64,000 bases of DNA. Origin: Plumapathes pennacea (lineage: Eukaryota > Cnidaria > Anthozoa > Antipatharia > Myriopathidae). The position numbers and the translations under genes were made by a program. The stretch covers positions 9,698,001 through 9,762,000 of the forward strand of contig OZ038466.1 of the NCBI GenBank assembly GCA_964036295.1. Direction: 5' to 3'. Below, piece by piece: positions 37,201 through 48,808 of this stretch. How positions within the stretch are numbered: the first letter of the stretch is position 1; each line of letters starts with the position of its first letter. The notes beneath the pieces were generated by a model. That model was given only the letters and a program-made list of their open reading frames with translations, had not been told where the DNA came from and did no database searches.

Positions 37201-40200
37201 TGAGATCAAGTCCATGGATTATGAGTCAAGTGACTCAGATGAAGCAGAGGAGGAGGAGGTAGACACCCCAACTTCTGCTAATCAAAACAGGTTGGTCTAA
37301 CAATGATATATTAATAGTATTTCTATAAAGCAACAGGGATTGTACAATGTCTCCTTTGTCTGTTATATGTTTCAATAGCATCAAGCTAGCACAGCATAAG
37401 GGACATGCTGCATTCACTCACATGTAAGCTGCACTTGTGTATATTGTAAGCTGCTTGCCCAGGAAAACAATATTAAAATATGAAACTAATCTCAGTAAAA
37501 ATCAGACACTTTGTTTTTCTTATAAAAACAGACAGTGGCTGTACTGACATAAATTTCTGTTATGATATATGCAAAAACAAATTTTCAAGAATGGTTTTTT
37601 AGAAGCTGTGCATACAAATACAGTACATAGTGTTGAGTTGACAATAATATTACCATAGAAAAATGTATCAACATCTTGACAGGTCAATTACAATATTCTA
37701 GATGACTTTGCACATAAGCCACAACCTGAGATTGAGGTTTAAATTAGAAAGGTGCAGCTTATATGTGAGAGAATCACAGTATATGGTAACTTGGCCCAAA
37801 TTGTGGCTATCTGTTGTGCATTCTTTCTTTGCAGTCCACTCCCTTTTGATTCTTTTTTCCTCCGGGTCTGCCAGGAGGCTAATGTTCCTGAGCTCACAAT
37901 ACAAATAATCCAAATAATGCTGTATTACAATGTGAAAAGGATTAGCACAATAAATTAAGTGCCAATCAGTATTACTGTGTATCCCTCTTGATTTTCATAG
38001 TGGCAAGTCCTCAAGTGTTGGGGGAGGGTTGTTCTCCTTCTTCAAAGGTCTGGCAGGACAAAAGTCCTTGACCAGGAGTGACATTGATCCTGTGTTGGAC
38101 AAGATGAGGGAGCATCTCATTGGTAAGTGTAGTCTGGTCCAACTAAGATACAGTAGAGCTGTTTTCAGATGACTGTCGAAAACCAAAACCAAAGCAAGTG
38201 CACCCCCAACCATGGAAGCTGCGAGAAATACTTTATATACAGATAAATTGAGGTGCTTTTTCCATGGTATGTAGTGTGTAATATGCAGTTTGACTATCTC
38301 AATATTACAGTATATGTAAGAGGAAATTTCCAACCTTATTTTGATGGGATATTTACTGTATCAAAGGAGATTTACTGCAATATCCATGTCATGGAGAGCC
38401 TCCAAAGTATTATATTATATTAGAATCAAACTTGCAGGTGCTGGACATTTATTATGATTGTTCAGTGAAACAAGTTCAACAGACAATGGGTCAAAGCCAC
38501 ATACTGTAACAGGCTCAGGAGGGATTAAAGGATGATTAAGTGATTAAAGCCTTTGGAGTGATTAAAAACTGGTCAAGAACTGGTTAGCTGGACTTGGATC
38601 TCAAATGTAACTTTCTCCTGACTGTGATTTTCTCTCTTCTAGCCAAGAATGTGGCAGCAGACATATCAGTGAAGCTCTGTGACTCAGTGGCCACTAAACT
38701 GGAAGGCAAAGTACTGGGAACTTTTAGTGGTAAGGAATTTTCCACAGCGAACAAATTCATCCTTCTAGTTACACACTCTAGATCAGACTTGCAGTTCCCC
38801 TAACACTACTCATACATTTTGTTCAGAGAGGATGGAGAGAATTAAGTCCTAGAGCTTTATCAGCTCACTGCAAGTGCACTGATTAAGTCAGAATCAGAAT
38901 ACTGCACAATGTACTGGTAAGCCACATCCCACAAGCCTTACGATTTCACTGATTAAATCGCCTGTTCTTATGATTGATGTCATTTCACAGGAGTGACGTC
39001 AACAGTGAAAGCGAGCCTGGAAGAGTCTCTGATCCAGATCCTGTCCCCGCGACGCCGTATTGACATCCTGCGTGACGTCATGGCCTCCAAGAGTCGCGGC
39101 CGGCCCTTTACTGTCACCTTCTGTGGAGTGAACGGCGTGGGCAAGTCTACTAATTTAGCCAAGGTGACTATGAACTAACAACGTGCGGTTTAGCACTTTG
39201 TTACGGCCACTTGAATTAGGTTAAAACTGCACTTTGTATTGCCTTCAAATCAAATCGTTTATTGTAGATTACTAGCAAATTGCCTTCGCCCTCAAATAGT
39301 CTTTCGAGTCGTCGTTTAAATAACTCTCGAGTTGTTCTCGGAATATTATCACCCTCAATTTTCCCTCGCCCCTCAAATTGTCCTTTAAATGGTTGTTTAA
39401 GTCGCTCTCAAATTGCCTTTGCATCGTTTTCAAACTGCCTTTGCCCTCAAGAGTGTAAAAAATTGAATTAGGGCCCTTCACCCAATAAGCACTCCGGTTA
39501 GTACGTTTTTCAAAAAGGCCCGGTTCAGGGGCCGTTCCTCACATGTACCGAACTTAATGCCAAATTATCTCAAACAATGGTTTTTTCACATTCTCGTTAG
39601 ATTCAGCGCATGTGAAGAGCGGCGTCTGAACCGGGCCTAAGCGCACTGTCCCAATTATCACCCCACCCCTCATCCGTCTTCACTTGTGGTCGTTCACTTC
39701 ATTTCACTCTTGCAGGACGACTGTAAAAAGCCTGCGTTTCTCATTACTACATGTTCACCTTACTAAATGCAGCCTGGCTTCTTATTGGACAAAGAAAATA
39801 AGCGTCCATCCCCTAGGTCCAACAACTAAATTAGCGTCCGGGGCTCTTTTCAATAAAACTGAAACATTTTGACGTCTCTCCTGGGCAGATTTGTTTCTGG
39901 CTGCTGGATAATGGCTTCCGTGTCCTGATCGCTGCGTGCGACACGTTCCGTGCAGGTGCGGTGGAGCAGTTACGAACCCACGTGCGTCACCTGAACGCTC
40001 TGCACCCGGCCCCCGCGGCTGGTGCACCGCCCTCCGTGCTTCTGTACGAGAAAGGATACGGCAAGGATGCTGCGTCCATTGCTATGGATGCGATCAACTT
40101 TGGTAAGAGGTTGCCGTTGTCACAATGGGATCTGTACTCGCCAGTGCATTGTTTATCCCTTTCACTCCCAAGAGTCAAATATGTATTAAGCGGACACCCT

Positions 40201-42268
40201 TGGAGGACTGTGAAGTGTCTGCTTTATACAGAGTGTCCGCTTAATACAGGTAGAGTTTAGAAAATCTTACTGGGGAGTACACATTCGGACCTTTGGCAAT
40301 TGTCCGCTTATACAGGGTGTGCACTTAATTCAGTCAGGGCCGCTTAATACTGTTTGTCGTGAACAGTACGGATGACTTGTTGTCTGATACGTTTCTCAGA
40401 TGAAAAATGGTTAACTTATGTCTTTACCTCGTACACTTAACCATGTGACGTACTGCTGTCGGATTACAGAGCTTTTGTCAGTCGTTTAAGATTGATTTAT
40501 TTGTGTTTGTAATCAGCGGTTGTTTCTTTGCAGCGCGGGAACAGCGCATTGACGTGGTGTTGGTGGACACAGCAGGAAGAATGCAGGATAATGAGCCTCT
40601 CATGCGTTCTCTCTCCAAGGTGATTTAATTAGGTTTTGAACCCATAAATGTTGTTGTTGTTGTTGTTGTTGTTGTTTTAGTTGCTGTTTGAGTTGCCCCA
40701 GTGGTTACCGTTGCATCGTTTTCATAGTCGTCGTCCTGGTGTCGTAGTGGTGGTGGTGGTAGTAGTAGAAGTAGTGAGTGTTGTTATTCTGGTTGTGGCT
40801 GTGGTAATTACTGTCGTTGTGGTTGTCTTTTTGTTGTTATTGTTATTGTTGGTTGTGGTATTTGTCACTGTTGTTGTTGTCATTGTGGTTAACGTTGCTT
40901 GTTTTCCTCCTCGTCCTTGTCACTGTTGTTACCTACTGCCGTTTATTAGTCTTTTATGTTCAAACGTTTTCTGTTTGCAGCTGATCAAGCTCAATGATCC
41001 TGACTTGGTGCTGTTTGTTGGTGAGGCCCTGGTGGGTAACGAGGCGGTTGACCAACTTGCCAAGTTCAACCAGGCCCTGGCGGACTTCTCCAACCAGACC
41101 AATCCGCGCCTTATTGATGGAATCCTTCTCACCAAGTTTGACACCATTGATGACAAGGTCAGTGAAGTTTCTTGGAAGCATGCGACAGTTAATTGTAAAT
41201 TGGTCTTTATTGATCCAAAGCAACGCGTTCGACTTGCCCTTCGCTCCGTCTCGACTTGCTGGACTCTTACTTCTTATGGCTGGTTTTCACTAGCGACTTA
41301 AGCATGATATATTGCGTCCTTAGGAAGGACTTCAAACCGAACAGAGTGGTGACTACTTTGTTACCTACTGGGCCCGGTTTTTCAAAGCACGATTAGGCTA
41401 ATCCTGGATTAGGTCTAAACTTTCTTGTCATTTTCTTAGCCTGAAAACGTGAAAGATTCTTCCACAACGACTTTCTTGATAATGTTTTAAGCTGGAACAA
41501 GCTTTCTAATCCATCTTCGAACAAAACCAAGCAGTTTAATGACAGAGAGGTCGAGAGAAAGAATTTCGTTAATCTTGGATTAGCTTAATCGACCTTCGAA
41601 AAACCGGGCCCAGTATGTTTAGTTTATAAGGTTTACTTATTTACTTAGTACTCAGTGATAGAGCCATTTTCGGATGACTGTTGAAAACCAAAACCAAAGC
41701 AAGTAAACCGCCAATCACAAAGGCTGTAAGAAACACTTTCAACCAATCAGAAACCAAAGCAAGTAAACCGCCAATCACAAAGGCTGTAAGAAACACACTT
41801 TCCACCATTCGGAAGCCAAAGTAATCCGCGTTTGGTTTTACTTTGAAGAAAGAAACCAATCAGCAGTGCGAGAATACGCCATCGCCACTTGCTTTCTTGC
41901 ATGAGAATATAGCAAGCAGGTTTTGCTTCTGCCCTCGATTGGCCAAGAATGCTGCTAAAGTTGTGTGGACCAATAGGAAAGCGTAGCAAACGCAAAACCA
42001 AAGCAATCACACGATTACCGTACTTTCGACATTCATCCGAAAACTGCTCTAATCTGCAGTTCAAGGCAGTAAGGGATGGGAGGGTGGTGGGGTTCAGGTG
42101 TGGCAGTTGAATTGAAGTTGTTTTTGTTTCTCGTGGCAGGTTGGGGCTGCCATTTCCATGACGTATACCACTGGCCAACCCATTGTGTTTGTGGGCACAG
42201 GGCAGACGTATAGTGACCTGAAGAGCTTGAATGTCAAGGCAGTGGTACATGCGCTTTTGAAAGCTTGA
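34254..42268 (+). CDS. SRPRA: Signal recognition particle receptor subunit alpha (SRPRA)
   Basis: Thirteen exons with fully compatible phases: 34254-34370, 34465-34548, 34943-35267, 35732-35870, 36334-36490, 37175-37290, 38001-38122, 38643-38729, 38991-39163, 39889-40102, 40534-40619, 40981-41157 and 42140-42268. The product is 641 residues; human SRPRA has 638. Residues 1 to about 130 form the SRX longin-like domain that holds the protein on the ER through SRPRB. A charged Lys/Glu-rich linker follows to about 310. Then comes the NG GTPase domain with P-loop GVNGVGKST (about 428), [17 protein letters not shown] (about 523), TKFD (about 591) and GQTYSDL near the end. It pairs with SRP54 in a GTP-dependent complex that delivers ribosome-nascent chains to the translocon. 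All GTPase motifs are intact. Confidence 0.98.
36551..36729. mobile_element. MITE with TA target site in SRPRA intron 5
   Basis: Left end CAGTCAACTCTCTCTAAG, right end CTTAGAGAGAGTTCACTG, flanked by TA at 36549-36550 and 36730-36731. The interior repeats CTCTCTAA(A/G)G(C/T)GGACACC-type motifs. A related element is at 55545-55675, and diverged pieces lie at 35440-35520 and 40180-40345. Confidence 0.8.
38155..38235. mobile_element. Family A MITE, 5' fragment
   Basis: GAGCTGTTTTCAGATGACTG and the following AACCAAAACCAAAGCAAG match the left end of full copies at 3060 and 41661. The rest of the element is absent. It lies in SRPRA intron 7. Confidence 0.7.
40640..40900. repeat. (GTT)n / (GTGGT)n simple repeat in SRPRA intron 11
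   Basis: Nearly continuous GTT, GTG and GTA triplets. A long valine/leucine-rich reading frame through this stretch runs on into exon 12 of SRPRA and is an artefact of the repeat. Confidence 0.9.
41368..41613. mobile_element. MITE with CTGGGCCCGGTTTTTC termini
   Basis: Left end CTGGGCCCGGTTTTTC and right end GAAAAACCGGGCCCAG are perfect inverted repeats over 16 bp, with TA on each side (41366-41367 and 41614-41615). GATTAGGCTAATCC-type and GGATTAGCTTAATC-type motifs extend the inverted symmetry inward. It lies in SRPRA intron 12. Older fragments with the same interior occur near 11480-11540, 21735-21795 and 24430-24520. Confidence 0.85.
41661..42049 (+). mobile_element. MITE, family A (copy 2) with internal duplication
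   Basis: Left end GAGCCATTTTCGGATGACTG and right end TTCATCCGAAAACTGCTC, flanked by TA. A block of about 64 bp beginning AACCAAAGCAAGTAAACCGC is present twice in tandem near 41691 and 41755. It lies in SRPRA intron 12, 90 bp before the last exon. Confidence 0.8.
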
Positions 42269-43204
42269 GCGTGTGACGAGCTACTGGCGTTACTTTGTAG
42301 CAACGGGGTTTTGTCACGCAGTACTACTTGTACCGTTGTTAGAGCACGAACAAAAACTGCACCAAAAACCGATACAACCATTATTTCATTTTTCTCGATT
42401 TTTCTCGATTTTTCTCGATTTTTAAAATTTATTTTATTTTATTTTATTTTATTTTTTTGCTTCAATGATGCCAGTTTATAACTCCGCGAGCAGTGAGACA
42501 GATTTCCGTGTTTTGGGTCCGTTCATAACTGCGCATTTGCGTCGATTTGAGATCGGTCTCGGTCCCGACAGTGCATCGACATGTGCCGAAGAAAATACCG
42601 ACGAATAAGAACATTCTTGCTCCTGTTTCTTGGACGCTTTCTAAGTTTCGTTTCGGTGTTACGGTTGAAGTTTTTCAGAACATTTGGTGAATATCCACGA
42701 AAACTTCGTAATTACCCTGGTGCATGATTTGTTCCATTTATCTTTGTACACATCACTAAAATCTATTAGTCAGTGGCAACCCTTAAGTGTTTATTTTTTT
42801 TCTTGTTCTTCAAGCGTTACATTAATATTAAAAGTAGTACTTAACATAGCCAGGCAATTAAGCGAGCAGAGGTGCGAGACTGGTGGACAGCTGGGTAAAC
42901 AGCATGGGGTTTCATGTTTTGTTACAAGGTGAATACTAAGCGAATTCTGAAAGCCACTAAAATGTGTAGCGACACCACTGTTACCTTGCGTGCTGAAATG
43001 AACCCACTTTGCCTAGTAAAAACGAACAGTTACGTTCAGTGAATATACAGAAGAATATAAATTTAAGCGAAAAAGTGGAGAATCATAGAGAGATTCTAAC
43101 ATTATTTATTAAACACTTTTTGTTGAAAGATACAAGAAATTCACTTTGGTCGCAGAGATTGTTTTGTCTGAATTCATGAATTTTAGATCACTACAGTAAT
43201 AATA

Positions 43205-43470
43205 CCCCTTAGTATATACCACACAAGTGAATAGTGCTCTTCGCGCGCTCTGATTGCCTCCTCAATCTCGGAATATCAAGTACTATTCACCTCCCGGCGG
43301 CTTCCGGTAAAACAAAATGGCGCGCGAACCCAATTTTTGCCCACTTTTGTCGGAAATAAAATAGCTATTTGGGAGTTGGCTATTAAACTTGTGTGGTAAA
43401 ACGGCTCGGTAAATATCGACCGCTATTCACCGACACTGAGGCGAATAATTGTTAATTAGCCCTTCATAGT
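43205..43470 (+). mobile_element. Family C repeat in unit 1
   Basis: It starts near TAGTATATACCACACAAGTG and ends near GAGGCGAATAATTGTTAAT. The interior includes AACAAAATGGCGCGCGAACC and GACTTCCGG-like sequence. The same repeat lies reversed at 48475-48755 in unit 2. There is no coding capacity and the termini are not sharply defined. Confidence 0.6.
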
Positions 43471-43735
43471 ATGCCAGAAAAGCCAAAGAAGATAAATAAA
43501 GAGAACTTATTTAATTCAATACTAATGCTGTGCTGTTGAATTCCCTTCCATGGAGGAGGAGAATAGAAGAAATGAGGAGATAGAGTACGAGGAAGAGAAT
43601 AAGAGAAGAAACAGAAGAAGACAAGCAGGTATAGAGAGAGGATCAGCTAACACGAACAGGGTAAGTACAAAAGAACGAGACAGAGAAAAGGTATCAACTG
43701 GCGTGCGAGCCTTTGATGCAGTTAGAACTGCTTAA

Positions 43736-43961
43736 AGGTGGTGTAGTTACACTGGTCGATTTGCAACGATGCGATGTTGTGCTAAAAATCGTTGAGGTGT
43801 AACACCCCATTGCGAACGATATTTTTTTTTGCGATGTTTGCAGTGCTGCAACGCGTTGCAAATTTTTGAAAGCGATTTAAAAACTTGCAACGCCGTTGCG
43901 TGGATTTGGAGCAAATCGGCGTTGCAAATCGTCGTTGCGAATCGACCAGTGTAACACCAGC
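43736..43961. mobile_element. TTAA-flanked MITE (piggyBac-like target site)
   Basis: TTAA flanks both ends (43732-43735 and 43962-43965). The ends are inverted repeats: GGTGGTGTAGTTACACTGG on the left and CCAGTGTAACACCAGC on the right, continuing into TCGATTTGCAACGA and its complement. A TTAA duplication is the hallmark of piggyBac-type insertion. The element is 226 bp and noncoding. Confidence 0.75.
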
Positions 43962-44416
43962 TTAAAGCTCACCGTTAGATGCTTTACGCGCCCATGTTTA
44001 CATCCGGAGCTCGACTTTCCTGAGGCGCCCACGTTATGACTGATCAATCTGACTGTCGCTGCTTGCCGTATTCAATACACTTTCTGAGTTTGTGCTGATA
44101 TATTTCGCGATAAAACGTAGAAAAACATGAGAATCCGCCATTTTCGTATGATACGAAAATGGCCACCCTCAGTCACTGGGCGCACAAAGCATCTAAAAAA
44201 CTGTTCCCAAACGCAGATCATCTGTCAAGTAAACTTGGCTCTCAGAATTAGTTACACGTTTCTTGCGAATATGCTGCGTAAAGCAAGAGGCGAGCAGTGT
44301 AAACAGCAATTAAATACAAGAAGAGACAAAGTGTCGCGAAAAAGCGGCGCCAACTTAAATAACTTCATTCAGATGCGAAGTGAGGAGGTTTCCATGATGA
44401 TAAGTCAAGTAATCTA

Positions 44417-44590
44417 CAGTCGAACCTCGCTATTTCGAACTCGGTTAATTCGAAGTCCCCGTTATTTCAAAGTCAAGTCGAATCCCCTTGGATTTATTTT
44501 TTCAGTCATTTACTATCGGCTATTTCGATACCCCGCTATTTCGAACTTTTTTCATTTCCCGTGCGACTTCGAAACAGCGGGGTTCGACTG
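44417..44590. mobile_element. Pogo/Tigger-like MITE with paralogous empty site
   Basis: Left end CAGTCGAACCTCGCTATTTC, right end AGCGGGGTTCGACTG, flanked by TA (44415-44416 and 44591-44592); 174 bp. In duplicated unit 2 the same place, at 50900-50925, reads straight through as AATATC-TA-TTTGCCTTCGGG with a single TA. This is the pre-insertion site, and it confirms both boundaries and the TA duplication. Confidence 0.95.
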
Positions 44591-44774
44591 TATTTGCCTT
44601 CGGGTCAGGGAAAAAAGACGAAAAAAGACAGATTCGCGAAAAACCGCCAACTTAACTTCTTTCAGTGAGATGTTTCCGTGATAAAGTTAAGTAACTCGTA
44701 GATGATGTGTCTATTTGCCTTGGGCGAGGGAACATTTGCGATTTTCAGATCATTCAGCATGTTTCCTGAGAATT

Positions 44775-45845
44775 TTACGTCGGTTCTCCAAGTACGCCAC
44801 CATATGCGTCGCAAACCATCCCGTGCGAAAACGTCGCGTGACGATGCAGTTGTATCCTATTTATCTTTCCTCCGTCGTCAGAAACGATCACTGAAGGCAC
44901 AAACTTGTCGGTTCTCCGTGAGCGCGCGTTTCTCTGCACGGCCACCACAAACAGTAAAATCGACATGTACAGTTCCATAAGGCGAAGAATGGTGTTGAAG
45001 ACGAACCACGGCCACGCAGAGACGAACTCGGCCTCTGAAAATGTCCCGTAAATGTCAGAGATGGCGTATATTTGCATAGCACTAATTGTAAACCCGCCCA
45101 GAGCTATCGCTACGCAAATTCTCTGGAGAACCCGTATTTGCCGTCCACGGTCTACTGTTCCAGACGTCGAAACCGTTCTTGCATTTCTGAATTTCTTGTT
45201 GAGCACAAATGACAAAAAGGAGTAGAAAAAAGCGAGCAGCATATTGAACGTGGTTCCCATGACTTGGCAGGCAAACGACAAACCTTTGAAGCGAGGGAGA
45301 AACGAAACTGTAAGTTCAGCTGTGAGGGCAAACGCGAAGTAAGGCACAGTCGTGAGTGCGATATTGCGAGTCGTGTACCACGTTTGAAACTTTTGTTGCA
45401 GACAAAATGCGTTTCTGAGGACGATGAAGACCAACGCGTACGCACTGACAATGCACGGCTGACCAACGGCCCATAGTAAGTTGAGAACTGAAGTTGGGAG
45501 GAATTGTTTGGAGTGATACGCATCCAGTGAGAGAAACAAGCTCCTTGACCAACCGTAGAGTGCTAACAGCGACAGGATAACATAAGGCACTTTCTTACGG
45601 CCTCCCTCAGCGGTCTTGTGGTATCTAAGTAATGCCACAGCTGCAGAGACGCCGAGTAAACCAAAAATTGTACCGAGACCGTACTGGTGAAAATACCAGG
45701 CGCCTCCCCAGTCCTTAATCGCTGTCGACCATTCTGGAAAAGGTTCTCCCAGGCTTTCTGGTTGGTTTTGTGGCGTTGTTTCGAATTCGGGAGTCGGGAT
45801 GTTATTTCTTCCGGTGTTGGGTTCAGAATCTAGAGCTGGCGGCAT
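44775..45845 (-). CDS. PRRT3/4-like seven-pass membrane protein, copy 1
   Basis: A single exon of 356 codons, ATG at 45845-45843. It resembles the membrane domain of proline-rich transmembrane proteins 3 and 4, whose molecular role is unknown. A short Pro/Glu-rich N-terminus (1-45) has no clear signal peptide. The family-like entry motif WGGAWYFHQYGLG precedes seven hydrophobic segments at about 55-75, 86-108, 122-145, 162-183, 191-215, 243-266 and 280-304. Conserved-looking islands are GWSRSLFLSLDAY, SAYALVFIVLRN, WYTTRNIAL and AWPWF. The cytosolic tail is basic. It is nearly identical to the copy at 51060-52160, but its last 10 residues differ because of a two-base indel. The absence of introns may reflect an ancient retrocopy or an intronless family; I cannot tell which. 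Confidence 0.85.
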   Translation of the reverse strand: MPPALDSEPNTGRNNIPTPEFETTPQNQPESLGEPFPEWSTAIKDWGGAWYFHQYGLGTIFGLLGVSAAVALLRYHKTAEGGRKKVPYVILSLLALYGWSRSLFLSLDAYHSKQFLPTSVLNLLWAVGQPCIVSAYALVFIVLRNAFCLQQKFQTWYTTRNIALTTVPYFAFALTAELTVSFLPRFKGLSFACQVMGTTFNMLLAFFYSFLSFVLNKKFRNARTVSTSGTVDRGRQIRVLQRICVAIALGGFTISAMQIYAISDIYGTFSEAEFVSAWPWFVFNTILRLMELYMSILLFVVAVQRNARSRRTDKFVPSVIVSDDGGKINRIQLHRHATFSHGMVCDAYGGVLGEPT

Positions 45846-48330
45846 TCTGTAGTTGTGTCAGTGAAGTGTCCGTAGTTGAGGGTGATTCCTGATTGCAGCA
45901 GATTCGTCAACACCTGACGTCGGTCCTTTGGGTCACAACTGTTACTTTTTGCAAGGGCGGTTTGTGCTCTTCAGGAGATTGCCAATCTTGTTGACTCACT
46001 ATGCGATTTGCATAAGGACCTTGAATCACAATACCTGTATTCCTTTGATGATGTTTTTCCCCTTGTCTGGGCGCTTCCGTACTTCGCAAATTGCGATAAC
46101 CGTTATCTGCGTTAACTGATTTGATCGTCTTATAGTAAGTCGAATCAGATTCTCGAGATTGCACTTAAAAAAGTGTAAAAAGAAGACACTGTTCATTAGC
46201 AACCGGTGATGAATTGGCGTACTGAAATCCCGCTGGCCCTTCCGAAAGAAAATTAGTATAATTTTACAAGCGTCTTCACTTTGTTGATAGCCGGCAGTTA
46301 TTTCCAGTACAAAAGTCTGTTTTTTTAGGTCTTGACTAAACGAATGACAACTGACAACGTGGCAACTGCAAGAGTACTTGTGTTTTCAGTTTGGACAATC
46401 TTGTTCGTTTATCGCTGCATCCCCACTTTTCAAAGCTCATTGCATTTGCCACGCGCCAATAGAATTAAACCGCACGAAAAACGCCCACAGTGCCAGGCTG
46501 TTTCCCCACTTCGTGTGGTTGAAAGGCCTTAGTGACTGCGAAAGCCTTGCCAAAACCAATTTTGTACTGTAAACAAAGTGTCACAAGAGGGGCTGTCTTT
46601 GTCTATTTTAATTTTTTGGTAATCATAAAGATTTTTCGATATTTATTAGCTCCCGTAAACAGATCCCCTGTAAACCGACTGTGGGTTAGCATCTATCTAT
46701 AATTAAATTCTGAAGCGGCATCTGGAAGCTAGGACACGTTCATTATCTGAAATTTCTAGGAGAAAACTATTAATATTTTAGTGAAAACGATTATATTTCA
46801 TGTTTGAACGATTTTTCGGTTCAAAGTTCACCTGCATCCTTTTGGATTACCGTGTACGTGTTACCGTTTTGTTAAGATTGTTTTTCCCCTCTCTCTTTCT
46901 TTTTTGTTTTTCAATTAGTTACGTGTTGCTTCAAATTGAGCACTTTTTTTCAAAGAACCAATGGGCAGATAGTATCTTTTCATACAAGCCACTCCTGTGT
47001 CCTCAGGAGATTGTATAAAGGTTGCCGTTTTTTGTTAATAAATTTTCAACCCTTGCTGTTTAAGAGGGCCTGATGTTAACAATAACCCACGGTAGCAACA
47101 ACTGAATATATTTCGAAAAGATTTTCAAGACAAACTCTCGTCACATGTCTCTTGGCTCGTGTTAGTCTATTGAATCATGCAAAGGCCGCCTGAAAACATC
47201 AAGCAACCGAAAAAGAAATTGAATAAAGTAGCTTAGTTTGACTGTGTTTGACAGGGCTTGCTCAGGCAGAGAACTGAAAACATCAAGCAGCTGAATAGAG
47301 TCATTTGTCTGAATAAAAATGTGTTTTGCTTGGCATATAGCTCATTTATACAGTGATACTATTGCTATCTAATGCAGAGGGAATCTTCGTGTTTGTCAAC
47401 TTCCACGCCTCTGCGCGAGGCATTTTGCTTTGCTTAAAATAAGAAATTAGATGACATCGTATTTACCCTGAGATGTAGATGGTGCATTAATAATCACAAG
47501 GAAGACACCTGTCTCTCATTTGCGTCAGAAAACTCAGTTTGTGTCGCGTCCGAGGAAATGGGTGGTTGTCCGTTGAGTAGGCTTACTTTTGACTCTTCTG
47601 CTCAGATAATTGATCGAAGTGTTTGCGAAGTGTGTAAGCTAAGTCGTCAAATCTGCATAGTTTTACGAAAATGGTAAACTGTTATTGAAGTTGATTACGT
47701 TGAAGCCCTTAAGGAAAATGAAGGAAAATAGAGCGGAGAAGTGCCAATTGACTTAAACACGTCACTTGCGCAAGAATTAGCTCTGTGTAGGCGTATTGCG
47801 GTGTTTCTCAATTTAAATTGAATTAAAATTGCCTCAGCACTGTTCATTAATGACGTGTGATACTAACTTACACAGCACTCAAACAAACTATTAGTAATGG
47901 AAATCTATCTAACATCTCACAAACAGACTGAATGGTGGACAGCTAGGTAAACAGCATGGGGGTTTCATATTTTGTTAAAAGATGAATACTAAGCAAATTC
48001 TGAAAGCCACTAAAATATTAATGTGTAGCTCCGTCGCTGCTTCTTTTTGAGCTGAAATTGGTGCACTTTGCTCAAAACAGTTAGTTATACATTAAATGAA
48101 TGTACAGAAGACTAGAAATGTATTTTTAAGCAGAAAAGTGGCGAATTAAAGTGAGAATCTAGCCATTATTTATTAAACACTTTCTGTTGAAGAATACAAA
48201 AATTCAGTTTATCAGATAGATTGTTTTTCCTGAATTCTTGAATTTAACATCATCACAGTGTAATAACAGCCCTTAATTGGCCCTTCACAGCAAGCCAGAA
48301 AATCTAAAGAAAATAAGTAAACAGAAATTA

Positions 48331-48808
48331 GAATAGAACCCCGCTATCACGAACTCGCTATCTCAAACTCCATGCTCAAACTCTATCTCGAACAGAATCC
48401 GATTTCCCTTGGAAATGAACTTGATATAAATCTCCCTTGGTAGAACCTCCTTTCTCGATCCCCCGCTATTTAACAATATAATTATTCGCCGAAGTGGAGG
48501 TGAAACGGCTCGGCAAATATCCACCGCTATTCACCGACACTGAGGCGAATAATTGTTTTAGTACATACCACACAAGTTTAATAGCCAAGTCCCAAATAGC
48601 TATTTTATTTCCGACAAACGTGAGCAAAAACTGGGTTCGCGCGCCATTTTGTTTTACCGGAAGCCGCCGGGAGGTGAATAGTACTCGATATTCCGAGAAT
48701 TGAGGAGCCAATCAGAGCGCGCGAAAAGCACTATTCACCTGTCTGGTATATACTAATTCTATTTATTTCTCGCTTCCCTTGAGAGTTCGTGATAGCGGGG
48801 TTCTACTG
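48331..48808. mobile_element. Pogo/Tigger-like MITE interrupted by a family C repeat
   Basis: Left end AGAACCCCGCTATCACGAACT and right end AGTTCGTGATAGCGGGG followed by TTCTACTG are inverted repeats. A reversed family C repeat occupies the interior from about 48475 to 48755. Without it the element would be about 200 bp. It is located in unit 2 of the segmental duplication. Confidence 0.75.
48475..48755 (-). mobile_element. Family C repeat nested in unit 2 (reversed)
   Basis: This is the reverse complement of the repeat at 43205-43470, including GGTTCGCGCGCCATTTTGTT and CCGGAAGCCGCCGGGAGGTG. It carries an additional copy of the end segment (GGTGAAACGGCTCGG to GGCGAATAATTGTT) at 48501-48556. 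It is inserted in a MITE that is absent from unit 1. Confidence 0.65.

Noticed and set aside
40681-41301. 206-codon ORF with a valine-rich start
   Set aside because: It runs through the GTT/GTG repeat of SRPRA intron 11 into exon 12. Only 40981-41157 is coding.
43550-43735. Glu/Arg-rich ORF of 61 codons
   Set aside because: The paralogous sequence in unit 2 (48830-48920) does not keep the frame.
45152-45552. ORFs overlapping the first PRRT-like gene in other frames, mirrored at 51467-51867
   Set aside because: They are shadow frames kept only because the two genes are nearly identical.
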